Positions 1 through 9,328 of a stretch of 38,172 nucleotides of DNA are shown in pieces. The translations under genes were made by a program, and so were the position numbers. Each line of letters starts with the position of its first letter. Positions within the stretch are counted from its first letter, which is position 1. This stretch comes from Synergistales bacterium. Lineage in GTDB: Bacteria > Synergistota > Synergistia > Synergistales > Aminiphilaceae. A model generated the notes under the pieces. That model had not been told where the DNA came from. It ran no database searches and worked only from the letters and a program-made list of their open reading frames with translations. Location of the stretch: positions 1 through 38,172 of the forward strand of contig JAIPGA010000016.1 in NCBI GenBank assembly GCA_021736445.1. The letters are read 5' to 3'.

Positions 1-1143
1 GAGCACAACGCCTCGCTCAAGGCCGCCCGGGCAGGTCTGCAGGCGGCTGCCGGCGCCGTGGGGGGCGAAGCGGCCGGCCCGCGTCCCTCCCTGGCGATCC
101 AGGGTTCCGGCACCCTGGTGGTCAACGAGGACACCAACACCCAGTCCATCGGGCTGGGGCTGAACCAACAGATCGACCTCTGGGGGAAGATGGACCTCCA
201 GCTCCGTCAGGCCGTCCTCTCTCTGGCCGCCCAACGCGCCGCCTACAGGGAACAGGCGAACAGCCTGCTGGCCAGAGCGGAACGCCTCTTCTGGCAAGGC
301 ACCGTGACCCGGCAGAAGCTGGCCCTCTACGACTCCCTGGTGGAGCAGCGCACCAAAGACCTGGAGCTCGCCCGGAAACGCTATGACCTCGGCGCCGTGC
401 CCCGGCTCGACGTGGTGCGCGCCCAGGTCCAGCTGGAAAAGGTGCGGGCCCAGCGGTCCACCATCCAGGCCGAACTGCGGGACATCCTGGCGGGAATGCG
501 GGAGCTCGTCGGCAACACCGAGTTTGTCCGCCCCAGCCGGGAGGTGGAGCCCCCCGCCCTCCCCCAATCCCTCCGGGAAGGCACCATCGACGGCAACCCG
601 GCGCTGCGCAGGGCCGAGGTCGCCCTGCAGGCCACCTCCGTCGACAGGGAGCTGGCCGCGCTGGGCATGCGCCCCACCCTGTCGGCGAACCTCAGCTACA
701 CGGCGGCCTCCAATGCGGCCCTCTCCAGCGAGGGGGACATCCTCCTGGCCCTGGACCTCACCGTCCCCCTCTACGACGGCGGCCGCACCAAAAACGCCGC
801 CGAGCGGGCCCGCCATCTCCAGCGCCAGGCCGAACAGAACCTCGCCCAGGCCCGGCATACCCTCCGGCGGCAGCTGGAAGAGGCGGACAACCGCTGGGAG
901 AAGGCCATCGCCCTGGAGCACAGCCGGTCCGAAGAGGTACGCCTTGCCAGGGAGGAGCTGCGGATCACCCGGCTCCGCTACAACACCGGCGTGGGCTCCC
1001 AGGCGGATCTCCTGGACGCCCGCCGGGAGGAAGAGGCGGCGCGCTCCTCCTACCTCGACGTCCTGCAGGAGATGCACCTCTCTCTGGTGTCGCTGCGGGA
1101 GGTGCAGGGTCGCTATGCCGCCGATCTCCCGGAAGAACGGTAA
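1..1143 (+). CDS. TolC-family outer-membrane efflux protein, 5' end outside the window
   Basis: The reading frame is open from base 1 to a TAA at 1141-1143, so the N-terminus and signal peptide lie upstream of the window. The first visible residues (EHNASLKAARAGLQAA) match the repeat start typical of outer-membrane efflux proteins. Two long helical stretches rich in Ala, Arg, Gln and Glu are separated by short beta segments such as GLNQQIDLWGK and LDLTVPLYDGGRTKN. This two-fold repeat is the TolC fold: a trimeric barrel in the outer membrane with a periplasmic helical tunnel, working with an inner-membrane pump. No pump or adaptor gene is visible; these may lie upstream. The next gene starts 39 bases later on the same strand. 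Confidence 0.85.
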   Translation, partial: EHNASLKAARAGLQAAAGAVGGEAAGPRPSLAIQGSGTLVVNEDTNTQSIGLGLNQQIDLWGKMDLQLRQAVLSLAAQRAAYREQANSLLARAERLFWQGTVTRQKLALYDSLVEQRTKDLELARKRYDLGAVPRLDVVRAQVQLEKVRAQRSTIQAELRDILAGMRELVGNTEFVRPSREVEPPALPQSLREGTIDGNPALRRAEVALQATSVDRELAALGMRPTLSANLSYTAASNAALSSEGDILLALDLTVPLYDGGRTKNAAERARHLQRQAEQNLAQARHTLRRQLEEADNRWEKAIALEHSRSEEVRLAREELRITRLRYNTGVGSQADLLDARREEEAARSSYLDVLQEMHLSLVSLREVQGRYAADLPEER

Positions 1144-1182
1144 CCCCTCCCCCCTGCGCCGCCAGAGCGGGCGGTAGACCCC

Positions 1183-2817
1183 ATGGGCTTTCTGCTCGCC
1201 CACCTCACCGATCTGATCTTCATCGCCGGTGGACTGGGCCTCTTCCTGCACGGGCTGGAATCCAGCGCCACCAGCGTCCGCAAGAGCCTGGGCGACGGTT
1301 CGCGCCGGATCATGGCGGCCTTCGCCGGGCGCAAAGGCCTCTCCTTTGTGGTGGGAATCTTCCTCTCCGCCCTCTCCCAGAGCAGCACGGCGGCCACCTC
1401 CTTCACCGTCGGTCTGGTGGACGTGGGCATCCTGCCGCTGACCTCGGCCATCGTGGTGATGATGGGCGCCAGCGTGGGCGCCACCTTCGTCACCATCCTG
1501 CTGAGCCTGGACATCGTCCGCTACGCCCCTCTGGTGCTGGTGCTCAGCGTCTTCGCGGCCCGCACCGGCCGCGGACGGACCAGACAGATCGCCCAGATCG
1601 CCCAGGGGATCTCGCTGCTCCTCACGGGGATGTTTCTCATCTCCACCGGAGTGGACCCCCTCATGGCCGACAGCCGCCTTCAGGGGAGCATCCTGGCGCT
1701 CGTCTCCTCGCCGCTGCTTCTCGGTGTCGCCGCCTTTGTGCTCACCTCGCTGATCCAGAGCAGCTCGGCGGTGATGGCCCTGGCCATCGCCACGGTGGGG
1801 ACCGGGACGGTCCCCGTGGCTGCCGTCCTCCCCGTGGTGCTGGGCTCCCATGTGGGCTCGTCCACCACGGTGCTGCTGGCGGGGCTCGGCACGAGACGCA
1901 ACGCCCGCCGGCTCGCCTGGAGCACCCTCCTCTACAAGCTCGGCGGCGCCCTCCTCCTGCTGCCGCTGCTGCCGCTGCTGCCCGGCCTGGCGGGGGCGGT
2001 GCTGCCCGCTCCCCAGACCCAGGTGGCGGGGGTGCACTTCCTCTTCGTCTGGGGCAACGCGCTCGCGTTCCTCCCCCTGGTGCCGCTGCTCGATCTGCTG
2101 AGCCGCAAGATAGCCTCCCTGGGGGGCTCTATCGGCCTCTCCGAGCCCCGGTATATCGACGACGGCCTGCTGGTCTTCCCCGCCCTCGCGCTGTCGTTGC
2201 TCTCCAGGGAGATGATCCGCCTGGGCAACCATATGGAGGAGCTCCTGGTCCTCCTGCTCTTCCGCCGGGAGGAAACCGACCGGATCGAGCGCTACCGGGA
2301 AAGCGTGGAGACCCTGTCGGCGGCCTGCTCCGACTATCTCCTGGAGCTCCGCGACCCGCTGGAGGATCCCGGGCTCCACAGGGAGTACGCCTCTCTGGCC
2401 TACACCATGACCTTTGTCCGGGAGATGGCCGCCATCCTTACCGACCGGCTCGCCCGGAGCGCCACCGCCCTGGACCAGGGATTCGCCGACAGCCCCCAGG
2501 CGGCCCCGGCCTGGTCCCGCTGCGCCGACGAGCTGGTGTCGGTCTTCCGCAACGCCCTCGGCGCCTTCGCCCTGGGTGAGCAGAAGCTCGCCTCCCAGTC
2601 TTGCGCCGCCCGGGACCGGATGCTTGCGGCTTCCGGCGAGATCCGTGGTATCCTCACTGACAACGGAGCGCTCTTCGACACCGCCGCCACCATGCGGGGA
2701 TGGGAGCTGCTCTCCTCGTCGGAAGAGCTGGCCCGGGCCGCCACCGAGGTGGCCGGAGGCTACACCGCGCGCCACCGAGGCGCGATCACGGAAGAGACGG
2801 GCGGTGAACATCCATGA
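1183..2817 (+). CDS. Na/Pi cotransporter family protein with C-terminal PhoU-like region
   Basis: A 544-residue inner-membrane protein. The two inverted QSS motifs that define the Na+/phosphate cotransporter family are visible: ALSQSSTAATSF near residue 66 and SLIQSSSAVMAL near residue 191. About eight hydrophobic segments fill the first 330 residues. The last 200 residues are soluble and helical, as in family members that carry a PhoU-like tail. The likely role is sodium-coupled phosphate handling across the inner membrane; direction and substrate are inferred from the family. The stop overlaps the start of the PhoU gene (ATGA at 2814-2817), so the two are translationally coupled. Confidence 0.88.
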   Translation: MGFLLAHLTDLIFIAGGLGLFLHGLESSATSVRKSLGDGSRRIMAAFAGRKGLSFVVGIFLSALSQSSTAATSFTVGLVDVGILPLTSAIVVMMGASVGATFVTILLSLDIVRYAPLVLVLSVFAARTGRGRTRQIAQIAQGISLLLTGMFLISTGVDPLMADSRLQGSILALVSSPLLLGVAAFVLTSLIQSSSAVMALAIATVGTGTVPVAAVLPVVLGSHVGSSTTVLLAGLGTRRNARRLAWSTLLYKLGGALLLLPLLPLLPGLAGAVLPAPQTQVAGVHFLFVWGNALAFLPLVPLLDLLSRKIASLGGSIGLSEPRYIDDGLLVFPALALSLLSREMIRLGNHMEELLVLLLFRREETDRIERYRESVETLSAACSDYLLELRDPLEDPGLHREYASLAYTMTFVREMAAILTDRLARSATALDQGFADSPQAAPAWSRCADELVSVFRNALGAFALGEQKLASQSCAARDRMLAASGEIRGILTDNGALFDTAATMRGWELLSSSEELARAATEVAGGYTARHRGAITEETGGEHP

Positions 2818-3617
2818 AACTCTTCGGCAAAAAACAGGAACAACGCACCGAGGAACTGCTCTACCAACGGGACAAGCGGGAGCTCACCCGACTGCTCTCC
2901 GAGATGGGGGACACCACGGAGACGGCTCTGCGCCAGGCCATCCGGTCCCTTCTGGAACGGAACAGCGATCTGGCCGGGCAGGTCATCGCGGGCGACGATC
3001 AGGTGGACGACCTGGAGGTCTCCATCGAACAGGAGTGCCTGCGCTCCATCGGCATGCGCCAGCCCGTCCGGGACGACCTGCGCTTCGTCTTCTCGGTACT
3101 GAAGATCATCACCGACCTGGAGCGTATGGGCGATCAGGCCGTCAACATCGCCAAAACGAGCATGGAACTCAACCGGCGGCCGCTGTTCAAACCGCTGGAG
3201 GACACCCCCAGAATGGCCGAGCAGGCGGTCACCATGATGAGCAACGCCCTGCAGGCCTTCACCGAAGAGGACGCCGAACTGGCCCTGCAGGTGTTCAAAA
3301 ACGATGCCACGGTGGACCGCTACTACGCGGCCATCTTCGAGGAGATCATGGTTCTGCTTGCCAGGGGGGAAAACAGCGAACGGGGAGACATCGAGCGGGC
3401 CATGCGGCTGGTGCTGGTCGCCCGGGCCCTGGAGCGGGTGGGCGACCACGCCGCCAACATCGCCGAACGGGCCTACTTTATGGTCACCGGCGGCCGGATC
3501 AAAGAGGAGATCCGCCGCCGGGAGGGCCGGAGCGAGAACGACGCCCCCGCGGGACCCGGCGACGATCTCCTCGCCTCCGGGGAAAACGGCGCCGGGCGCC
3601 CCGGCAGTGCGTCCTGA
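2814..3617 (+). CDS. PhoU family phosphate-signalling protein
   Basis: A 267-residue protein made of two PhoU three-helix repeats. Each repeat carries the metal-binding signature near its end: DLERMGDQAVNIAK near residue 103 and ALERVGDHAANIAERA near residue 205. PhoU proteins bind iron or magnesium clusters on the membrane face and dampen phosphate uptake and PhoR signalling. Here it overlaps the Na/Pi cotransporter by four bases, so it probably modulates that transporter rather than a Pst ABC system, none of which is visible. The C-terminal 40 residues are Gly/Ala/Asp-rich and look disordered. Confidence 0.88.
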   Translation: MKLFGKKQEQRTEELLYQRDKRELTRLLSEMGDTTETALRQAIRSLLERNSDLAGQVIAGDDQVDDLEVSIEQECLRSIGMRQPVRDDLRFVFSVLKIITDLERMGDQAVNIAKTSMELNRRPLFKPLEDTPRMAEQAVTMMSNALQAFTEEDAELALQVFKNDATVDRYYAAIFEEIMVLLARGENSERGDIERAMRLVLVARALERVGDHAANIAERAYFMVTGGRIKEEIRRREGRSENDAPAGPGDDLLASGENGAGRPGSAS

Positions 3618-3623
3618 AGGGCG

Positions 3624-4211
3624 CTACACCTCGGTACGCTCCACCGGAGCCTTGCCCAGGTGGCGCCGGAGGTAGGGGCAGTAGACGGCGGCCAGAGGGT
3701 TGTGCCCCAGGGTACGGTCCTTGGCCGCCAGGGTGGTCACCGGGGCCTCCGAGGCCTTGGTGAAGAGGGCGTCGTGGCCCACGCAGAGCCCTAGGATGAT
3801 GTTCAGGTCCGTGCCGGCCTCGTTGAGGATCCGGGCCTGCTCCTTGGGATTGCAGGTCACCGTGCCGATCCAGGGGCGGGAGATCAGCCCCAGATCGGCC
3901 TTGAGCACGCCGCCCACCTTGCAGCAGACAGAGTGGAAGGCAAACTCCCGCTCGATGATCCGGCCCGCCACGGCCGCCTCTTCGGCCAGACCGATACAGA
4001 AGGCCATCCCAAGCGTTCTGTACCCCATCCGCCTGGAGAACTCCAGGATCTCGTCGAAGCGGCCCAGCTTCTCGTAGAAACGGGCCTCCACCTCGCCGGC
4101 CACCTGGAGCATCCGGTGGTCCTCGCTCTCCTCGTAGAGAGGCAGGCTGTCGGTGGCGATACAGGGCTGTTCGTCTTCACAGGACTTGGTGGTGCATTGG
4201 TCGCAACGCAT
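3624..4211 (-). CDS. DUF1847 family cysteine-rich protein
   Basis: A 195-residue protein matching the DUF1847 family as I recall it: an N-terminal Cys cluster (MRCDQCTTKSC), a central RMGYRTLGMAFCIGLAEEA segment, VCCKVGG, TCNPKEQA, and GLCVGHDALF toward the C-terminus. The family is common in strict anaerobes and has no established function. The many conserved Cys suggest a metal or Fe-S site, which is inference. It converges tail to tail with phoU (6 bases between stops) and is divergent from thiol peroxidase. The ribosome site GGAGGAGTG lies just before the ATG at 4211. Confidence 0.8.
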   Translation of the reverse strand: MRCDQCTTKSCEDEQPCIATDSLPLYEESEDHRMLQVAGEVEARFYEKLGRFDEILEFSRRMGYRTLGMAFCIGLAEEAAVAGRIIEREFAFHSVCCKVGGVLKADLGLISRPWIGTVTCNPKEQARILNEAGTDLNIILGLCVGHDALFTKASEAPVTTLAAKDRTLGHNPLAAVYCPYLRRHLGKAPVERTEV

Positions 4212-4393
4212 GCTGTCACTCCTCCGTCAGGGTTGGAATACACGGCTCCACTGCAGGAACCGGATCGCCCCGCCATTGTACACCCTCCATGGACAGCAAT
4301 GTTCGAAACGACCCGCGGCCCGGCAGGAGACAGGGCGTCAGACGGAGTCCGCAGCCATACATCACTATTCCATAACAGGAATACACCTTCGTG

Positions 4394-4439
4394 TCTTTGT
4401 GCTTCCTCTGCAGACAAAGAGGCCGGAAGCTCGTATACT
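4394..4439 (+). promoter_or_regulatory. Candidate promoter of thiol peroxidase with overlapping inverted repeat
   Basis: CAGACA (4411-4416), 17 bases, then TATACT (4434-4439) fits a sigma70-type promoter, with the start of transcription about 45 bases before the tpx ATG. An inverted repeat TCTTTGT (4394-4400) / ACAAAGA (4414-4420) overlaps the -35 box and could be an operator. The regulator is unknown. Confidence 0.4.
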
Positions 4440-4490
4440 TGGGGGTGTCGGCAATCCAGATCATGCATCTGACCGTGGAGGTGGAATACC

Positions 4491-5006
4491 ATGGAACGCA
4501 AGGACATCGTCACGATGAAGGGAAACCCGGTGACCCTTGTGGGCCCGGCGCTCAAGCCGGGAGACCAGGCGCCGGGATTCACAGTGCTGGACCAGGAACT
4601 CAAACCGGTGACCCTGGAGGATTTGGGAGACGCGCTGAAGGTGATCAGCGTCACGCCGTCGCTGGACACGCCGGTCTGCGATCTGCAGGCCCACCGCTTC
4701 AACGACGAGGCCGTAGGCCTGCCCGGAGATGTGGTGGTCCTCAACATCAGCATGGATCTCCCCTTCGCCATCAAACGCTTCTGCCTCACCGAGGAGATCA
4801 ACAACATCCGGGTCCTCTCGGACCACCGGGAGGCCTCCTTCGGCACCGCCTACGGCGTCCTCATGAAGGAGCTCCGCCTGCTGGCCCGGTCGGTGTTCAT
4901 CATCGACCCGGAGAACACCATCCGCTATATCGAGGTGGTCCACGAGGCGACCCACCACCCCGAGTACGACGGCGCGCTGGCAGCGGCCAAACGGCAGCTG
5001 CGGTAG
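4491..5006 (+). CDS. tpx: Thiol peroxidase (Tpx-type peroxiredoxin)
   Basis: A 171-residue cytoplasmic peroxiredoxin, the usual length for Tpx. The peroxidatic Cys63 sits in the family motif SLDTPVCDLQ, and the resolving Cys98 in RFCLTE, so this is the atypical two-Cys class. It reduces hydrogen peroxide and alkyl hydroperoxides using thioredoxin. The ATG at 4491 is preceded by GTGGAGGTGG. The gene is single, with its own promoter candidate and a terminator with seven T downstream. In an anaerobe it would protect against brief oxygen exposure. Confidence 0.95.
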   Translation: MERKDIVTMKGNPVTLVGPALKPGDQAPGFTVLDQELKPVTLEDLGDALKVISVTPSLDTPVCDLQAHRFNDEAVGLPGDVVVLNISMDLPFAIKRFCLTEEINNIRVLSDHREASFGTAYGVLMKELRLLARSVFIIDPENTIRYIEVVHEATHHPEYDGALAAAKRQLR

Positions 5007-5068
5007 CATCTCACTACCGCCCTCCAAACCACCTGGTGCGGCGGTGCGGCAGCGTACCCGGCATGCCT

Positions 5069-5126
5069 CCCCGGCGGGAGCGCGGCGCCCCCACTACAGG
5101 CCGCCTCCATCGCCGGGGGTTTTTTT
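5069..5126 (+). terminator. Rho-independent terminator after tpx
   Basis: CCCCGGCG (5069-5076) pairs with CGCCGGGG (5111-5118), followed by G and seven T (5120-5126). The 34-base loop is GC-rich and may fold further. The rest of the gap to 5363 holds no gene; a TACAAT at 5241-5246 could be a -10 box for the regulator gene, but no good -35 precedes it. Confidence 0.7.
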
Positions 5127-5363
5127 GAAAGGTACCCGCAACCTGGGAACCGTGAGCGACGGCGACAGATGCCACCCCGCCGACTGGGACACAGAGGAAA
5201 CCGGCCTTCCGCTTTCGGCCCCCCTCCACACCGGGAGTGGTACAATTGCCGGTGCTATGCAGACGGAAAGGTTCCAGAAGGGCGCGGGGGTACGGAAACG
5301 GGCCGGATGACGCGGCCTGCCCCGCCGCGTCCATAAGGTCTTTGTTGTAAGGAAGAGATACCC

Positions 5364-8321
5364 ATGAAATACCACGCGCAGTTTCTCGGTGAACCGGCAT
5401 TTTTCGCGAACGGGCGGAAGATCTGCTTTCCCTTCCAGAAGGCCCTCATCCTCACCCTGCTTCTGGTGGAAGAAGGGGCGCTCCACCGCGACCGCATCGC
5501 CTCGCTGCTCTGGGGCGACAAAACAACCGAGAGCGCACGGCGCAACCTCAGCAACGCCATCAGCGCCATCCGAAAACTGATTCCCATCTTTATCTCCAGC
5601 GGCAGGTCACTGGGGCTGGACAGAAAGGTGCGGGTCACCAGGGACGTTGACCTGATCCGCGGGATGGACAGCCTCTCCTGGGAGCAGGTGGAGCCTCTGC
5701 TCCACCCCTACCTGGACCTCCCCAAACTGGACGACTGGCCCGGCTTCAGCGAGTGGCTGCGGGAGCGGCGGAGCCACTACCACAGGCTGCTCATCCAGGG
5801 GCTGCGCAACCGCGCCGACCTCCATCTCCACCACGGCACCGAAAAGGGCCTGGCCGAGGGCATCCGCTGCTACGAGAAGCTCTCCGAGCTGGAGCCCTGC
5901 GACGAGACGATCAACGGCGAGCTCACCCGCCTCTATATCAAGGCGGACCGGAAGATCGACGCCCTCCAGGTGGCCCGGGCCTTCTCCCGCCGCGTGGAGG
6001 AGGACCTGGGCATGCCGCCTGACCACAGGTCGGCCACCTTCATCGACGAGCGATCGCCCCGACTGTGGGAATCGATGACCGAACCCCCGACAAAAGACAA
6101 CCCCCTCTTCCGCAACGAAGAGCTGTTGCGACTGCTGGACTTCTTCTGCTGCACCGACTGCGCCCAAGAGTCCCAATGCGCCTTGCTCTGGGGCGAGGAG
6201 GGTATCGGCAAGGGGTCGCTCATCCGGAACACAACGGCCCGGCTGGAAAAGGAGGGATGGACCTGTCTCCACCTCCGGTGCTACCAGGAGGAGATGAACC
6301 GGCCCATGGCGCCCTTCTATCTCCTCATGCACCGCCTGGACTGCCGGTTTCCCCGGGAGCTGGGCTCGCAATCACAGGCGGAGCTGGGCTACCTCCGGGT
6401 GGCCGAGGTCGTTACAGAACAGATCTCGCAGATCGAGCGGGACGGAAGGTGTCTTTTGGTGGTGGAAAACCTCCAGTGGATGGACAACGCCTCCTGGATG
6501 ATCCTGGAGTCGATCCTCTGGAACGACACCGTGCCCAGTACACTGCTCATCTCGGGCTACGAGGAGATACGGTCCACCTTCATGCTCCGTACGGAGATCG
6601 CCGGGGAGCCCATCGAAACGCTGGAGATACACCTGGAGCGGTTCGGCTTCGAGGAGACCGCCCGGATCTGCCGGCTCCTCCGCCCCGACACGGACTGGTC
6701 GGAACAGCAGCTGGCGGAAATCTACAACCAGACCCAGGGGAATCCCTTTTTTATCGACCAGACACTGAACACCGCGCCGGAGCCGGAAGCAGGCACGGAC
6801 ACCGGGGACGGTGAAGACGGCACGGAGGTTCCCAATCTCTACACGGCGCGCATCCAGCTGATGGACGAAAAGGAGCGGCTCGTCCTGGAGGGGCTCTCCC
6901 TGCTGCCCGCACCGGCACAGCTCTCCCAGATCTGCGAACTCCTGGAACTCACCCCCCTGGAGATCTCCAGATACCTGGAGCGGACGCCGCTGCAGGGCCT
7001 TCTCCGGGAGCACAGGGGCGAAGAGGGGGAGGTGTACTACTACTTCACCCACCCCAAGGTCCGGGACGCCCTTGCAGAGAACATGTCGCCCACACGAACG
7101 GCGGCGCTGCAGCGCAAAGCCATCGCCATTCTGGAGGAACAGTGCCGCACGGGAATGGCCGACGGCGACCGCTTCGCCGCCCTCGCCGGACTCTGCCGGG
7201 AGGAAGGCCTGCGAGACAAGGAGATCCACTGGCGTCTCCGGGAGCTGCAGCTCCACTTCAAGGCCGCCCACGAGGTCTTCCCCTCGCTGAGCGACCAGGA
7301 GCTGGCCCGCTGCATCCCTGCGGCGGAGGATACAGGCTATACGGAGCACTCCATCGACGAGATCCGCTCCCTTCTGAACAGGCAGATACGCCGCCACGGC
7401 CGGACACCCGAGCGCAGCACCATGGAACGGCAGCTTTTCGTCCTCCACGGCGGCTACCTCTGGTGGAGCGGCCACTACGAGGAGGCGGGCCAGGTGCTGG
7501 GAGAGGCCTACCGCATGGCCGCAGGGGGGAGTGACAGAGACCGGGCGGAGGCGCTGCTCCAGCTCTGCTATCTGGCCATCCAGACCGACAACAGAAAGGC
7601 GCTTGCCATCTCTGCCGGGGAGCTCTACCGGAGGGCACGCGCCAGCCACCTCCACCTGTTTATGGGAAGCGCGCTGCGCTTCCTCGCCATCCTGCGGATC
7701 ATGGAGGGCCGCCCCAACGCGGCGCGTCGCCTGCTGCAGATGTCCACCAGGGTCTTCGAAAAGCTGGAGGAGGAGGGAATGAGCTACACCCTTCCCATCA
7801 TCGCCGCCGAGCACTTCCGCGGTGACCTGGGCATCGCCGAAGGCGACATCCCCGGCGCCCTGGGGTACTACGAAAACTGCAACCACATGGCCGAATCCAT
7901 CGGCATCCACCGCGGCATGGGGCTCTCCCTGGCCAAGGCCGGCTACTGTCTCTACCTGCTCGGAGAGTTCGACGAGGCGGAACGCGTCTTCTCCCGCATC
8001 AAGGCCTTCTACTCTCTGCTCAATTCGGAACAGGACGGCAGTCTCCAGGGCGGGGGCATCGCCTTCAGCCTCATGGGACTCATGGAAGGCCTCAAAGGGA
8101 ACTGGCAGAAAAGCCGGGAGCACTTCACCCTGGCGGAGCGCTTCGTCACCACCACCCGGCGCCCCACCTGGACGGCCATCCTCTACTGGGCCAAGGCCGA
8201 GCTTCTCCGGGAAGGAAACGGCATCCCGGAGCGAATCCATGCGGACTTCCTGCCCCAGAGTGAGCAGGAATACCGGGAATGGGCCCACCGTTCCGGCGCC
8301 TGGGTCGGCTGGATCCGCTAA
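5364..8321 (+). CDS. SARP/BTAD-type transcriptional regulator with AAA ATPase and TPR regions
   Basis: A 985-residue protein. Residues 1-95 look like an OmpR/SARP winged helix (FLGEPAFFANGRKICFPFQKA, then RIASLLWGD, ARRNLSNAISAIRK). Residues 100-235 are a helical BTAD-like segment. An AAA/STAND ATPase follows, with Walker A GEEGIGKGS near residue 280 and Walker B RCLLVVENLQWMD near residue 368. The C-terminal half is helical and repeat-rich, probably TPR-like, with no C-terminal HTH. Such proteins bind DNA through the N-terminus and sense ligands or partners through the STAND-TPR part. The gene lies directly upstream of, and on the same strand as, the corrinoid methyltransfer cluster and may activate it; this is inference. 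The start has AAGGAAGAG upstream. Confidence 0.82.
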   Translation: MKYHAQFLGEPAFFANGRKICFPFQKALILTLLLVEEGALHRDRIASLLWGDKTTESARRNLSNAISAIRKLIPIFISSGRSLGLDRKVRVTRDVDLIRGMDSLSWEQVEPLLHPYLDLPKLDDWPGFSEWLRERRSHYHRLLIQGLRNRADLHLHHGTEKGLAEGIRCYEKLSELEPCDETINGELTRLYIKADRKIDALQVARAFSRRVEEDLGMPPDHRSATFIDERSPRLWESMTEPPTKDNPLFRNEELLRLLDFFCCTDCAQESQCALLWGEEGIGKGSLIRNTTARLEKEGWTCLHLRCYQEEMNRPMAPFYLLMHRLDCRFPRELGSQSQAELGYLRVAEVVTEQISQIERDGRCLLVVENLQWMDNASWMILESILWNDTVPSTLLISGYEEIRSTFMLRTEIAGEPIETLEIHLERFGFEETARICRLLRPDTDWSEQQLAEIYNQTQGNPFFIDQTLNTAPEPEAGTDTGDGEDGTEVPNLYTARIQLMDEKERLVLEGLSLLPAPAQLSQICELLELTPLEISRYLERTPLQGLLREHRGEEGEVYYYFTHPKVRDALAENMSPTRTAALQRKAIAILEEQCRTGMADGDRFAALAGLCREEGLRDKEIHWRLRELQLHFKAAHEVFPSLSDQELARCIPAAEDTGYTEHSIDEIRSLLNRQIRRHGRTPERSTMERQLFVLHGGYLWWSGHYEEAGQVLGEAYRMAAGGSDRDRAEALLQLCYLAIQTDNRKALAISAGELYRRARASHLHLFMGSALRFLAILRIMEGRPNAARRLLQMSTRVFEKLEEEGMSYTLPIIAAEHFRGDLGIAEGDIPGALGYYENCNHMAESIGIHRGMGLSLAKAGYCLYLLGEFDEAERVFSRIKAFYSLLNSEQDGSLQGGGIAFSLMGLMEGLKGNWQKSREHFTLAERFVTTTRRPTWTAILYWAKAELLREGNGIPERIHADFLPQSEQEYREWAHRSGAWVGWIR

Positions 8322-8483
8322 AACTCCCCTGAACCTCCTCAATGGCCGCATGCAGGCCCGCGCCGGTGCCCCCTTCCATCCATCGGCGCGGGACAAACCG
8401 GAAGACAGCGCAGTACAGCCCCCTCCAGTCCAGATAACGAGCAGCAGCCACAACACCACTTGAGGGCTTCGGTTTCCGGGGCC

Positions 8484-8560
8484 TGCAAAAAGAGCGCAAA
8501 GAACGCCGCCCCCTTCCCCGCTTCCGCCGGGATGAAGGGAGCGGCTTTTTGCACTCTTTT
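8484..8560 (+). terminator. Large intrinsic terminator after the regulator gene
   Basis: GCCGC-CCCTTC (8505-8516) pairs with GAAGGG-GCGGC (8534-8545), each arm with one unpaired base, followed by five T and then GCACTCTTTT. Outer arms TGCAAAAAG (8484-8492) and CTTTTTGCA (8545-8553) can extend the stem. This separates the regulator from the methyltransfer cluster. Between here and 8634 there is also a small inverted repeat CTGCCG (8567-8572) / CGGCAG (8582-8587), a possible operator; no convincing promoter was found. Confidence 0.7.
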
Positions 8561-8634
8561 GACACCCTGCCGCTACACTTCCGGCAGAAGCTCACACAAA
8601 AAAACCAACAAATCCCACAGAGGAGGATGGCACT

Positions 8635-9267
8635 ATGTCTATTGAGAAGGTTCGGCAGTTGATGATCGATGGAGACAACGACGCGGCCGTCTCCCACGTC
8701 CAGGCGTTGCTCGACGGGGGAACGGATCCGCAGGCCATCATGGACGGCCTGACGGAGGAGATGGAGGAACTGGGCAAGAAGTTCGAGAACTTCGAGGTCT
8801 TCCTTCCCGAGCTCATGGTCGCCGGGGACACCTTCATGCAGGTCGTGGAGGTGCTGAAAGGGTACCTCGTCGCGGATGCCGAGGGCAAAGGCCGTTCCAC
8901 GATCGTCGTCGGGGCCGTCAAGGGCGACTACCACGAGATCGGCAAGAACATCGTGGGGATCATCCTGGAGGCCAACGGCTTCAACGTGGTGGATCTCGGC
9001 GGCAACGTGGACCCCGTGGCCTTCATGGAGGAGGCGGAGAAGAACAATGCCGACGCCGTGGCGCTCTCCGCGCTGATGACCACCACCATGCCCAACCAGG
9101 AGGAGTTCATCAAGCTCACCAGGGAGGTGGGCAACACCGGCAAGTACCTCGTCTGCATCGGCGGCGCGCCGACATCACCGGAGTGGGCCGAGAAGATCGG
9201 CGCCGACATCTGGTCCTTCGACGCCTTCGACTTCGCCGGCAAGCTCAAGGAGGCTCTCAACCGGTAG
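8635..9267 (+). CDS. Corrinoid protein of the MtmC/MtbC/MttC family
   Basis: A 210-residue protein. Residues 1-85 form the four-helix cap (B12-binding 2 domain) and 86-210 the Rossmann B12-binding domain. The cobalt-ligand motif DxHxxG is D98-Y-H100-E-I-G103, so His100 is the lower axial ligand. The partner motifs ALSALMTTT and CIGGAP contact the cobalamin tail. The protein carries a methyl group on Co(I)/Co(III) between two methyltransferases. It is the first gene of the cluster, 61 bases before the MtmB-like gene, so that protein is its likely methyl donor enzyme. GAGGAGGATG lies ahead of the ATG. Confidence 0.93.
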   Translation: MSIEKVRQLMIDGDNDAAVSHVQALLDGGTDPQAIMDGLTEEMEELGKKFENFEVFLPELMVAGDTFMQVVEVLKGYLVADAEGKGRSTIVVGAVKGDYHEIGKNIVGIILEANGFNVVDLGGNVDPVAFMEEAEKNNADAVALSALMTTTMPNQEEFIKLTREVGNTGKYLVCIGGAPTSPEWAEKIGADIWSFDAFDFAGKLKEALNR

Positions 9268-9328
9268 CACCGGCGGACAGGGTGTCTGCCTGCCAAACCA
9301 GGATGTAACGTGAAAGGGGTTTTGAACA

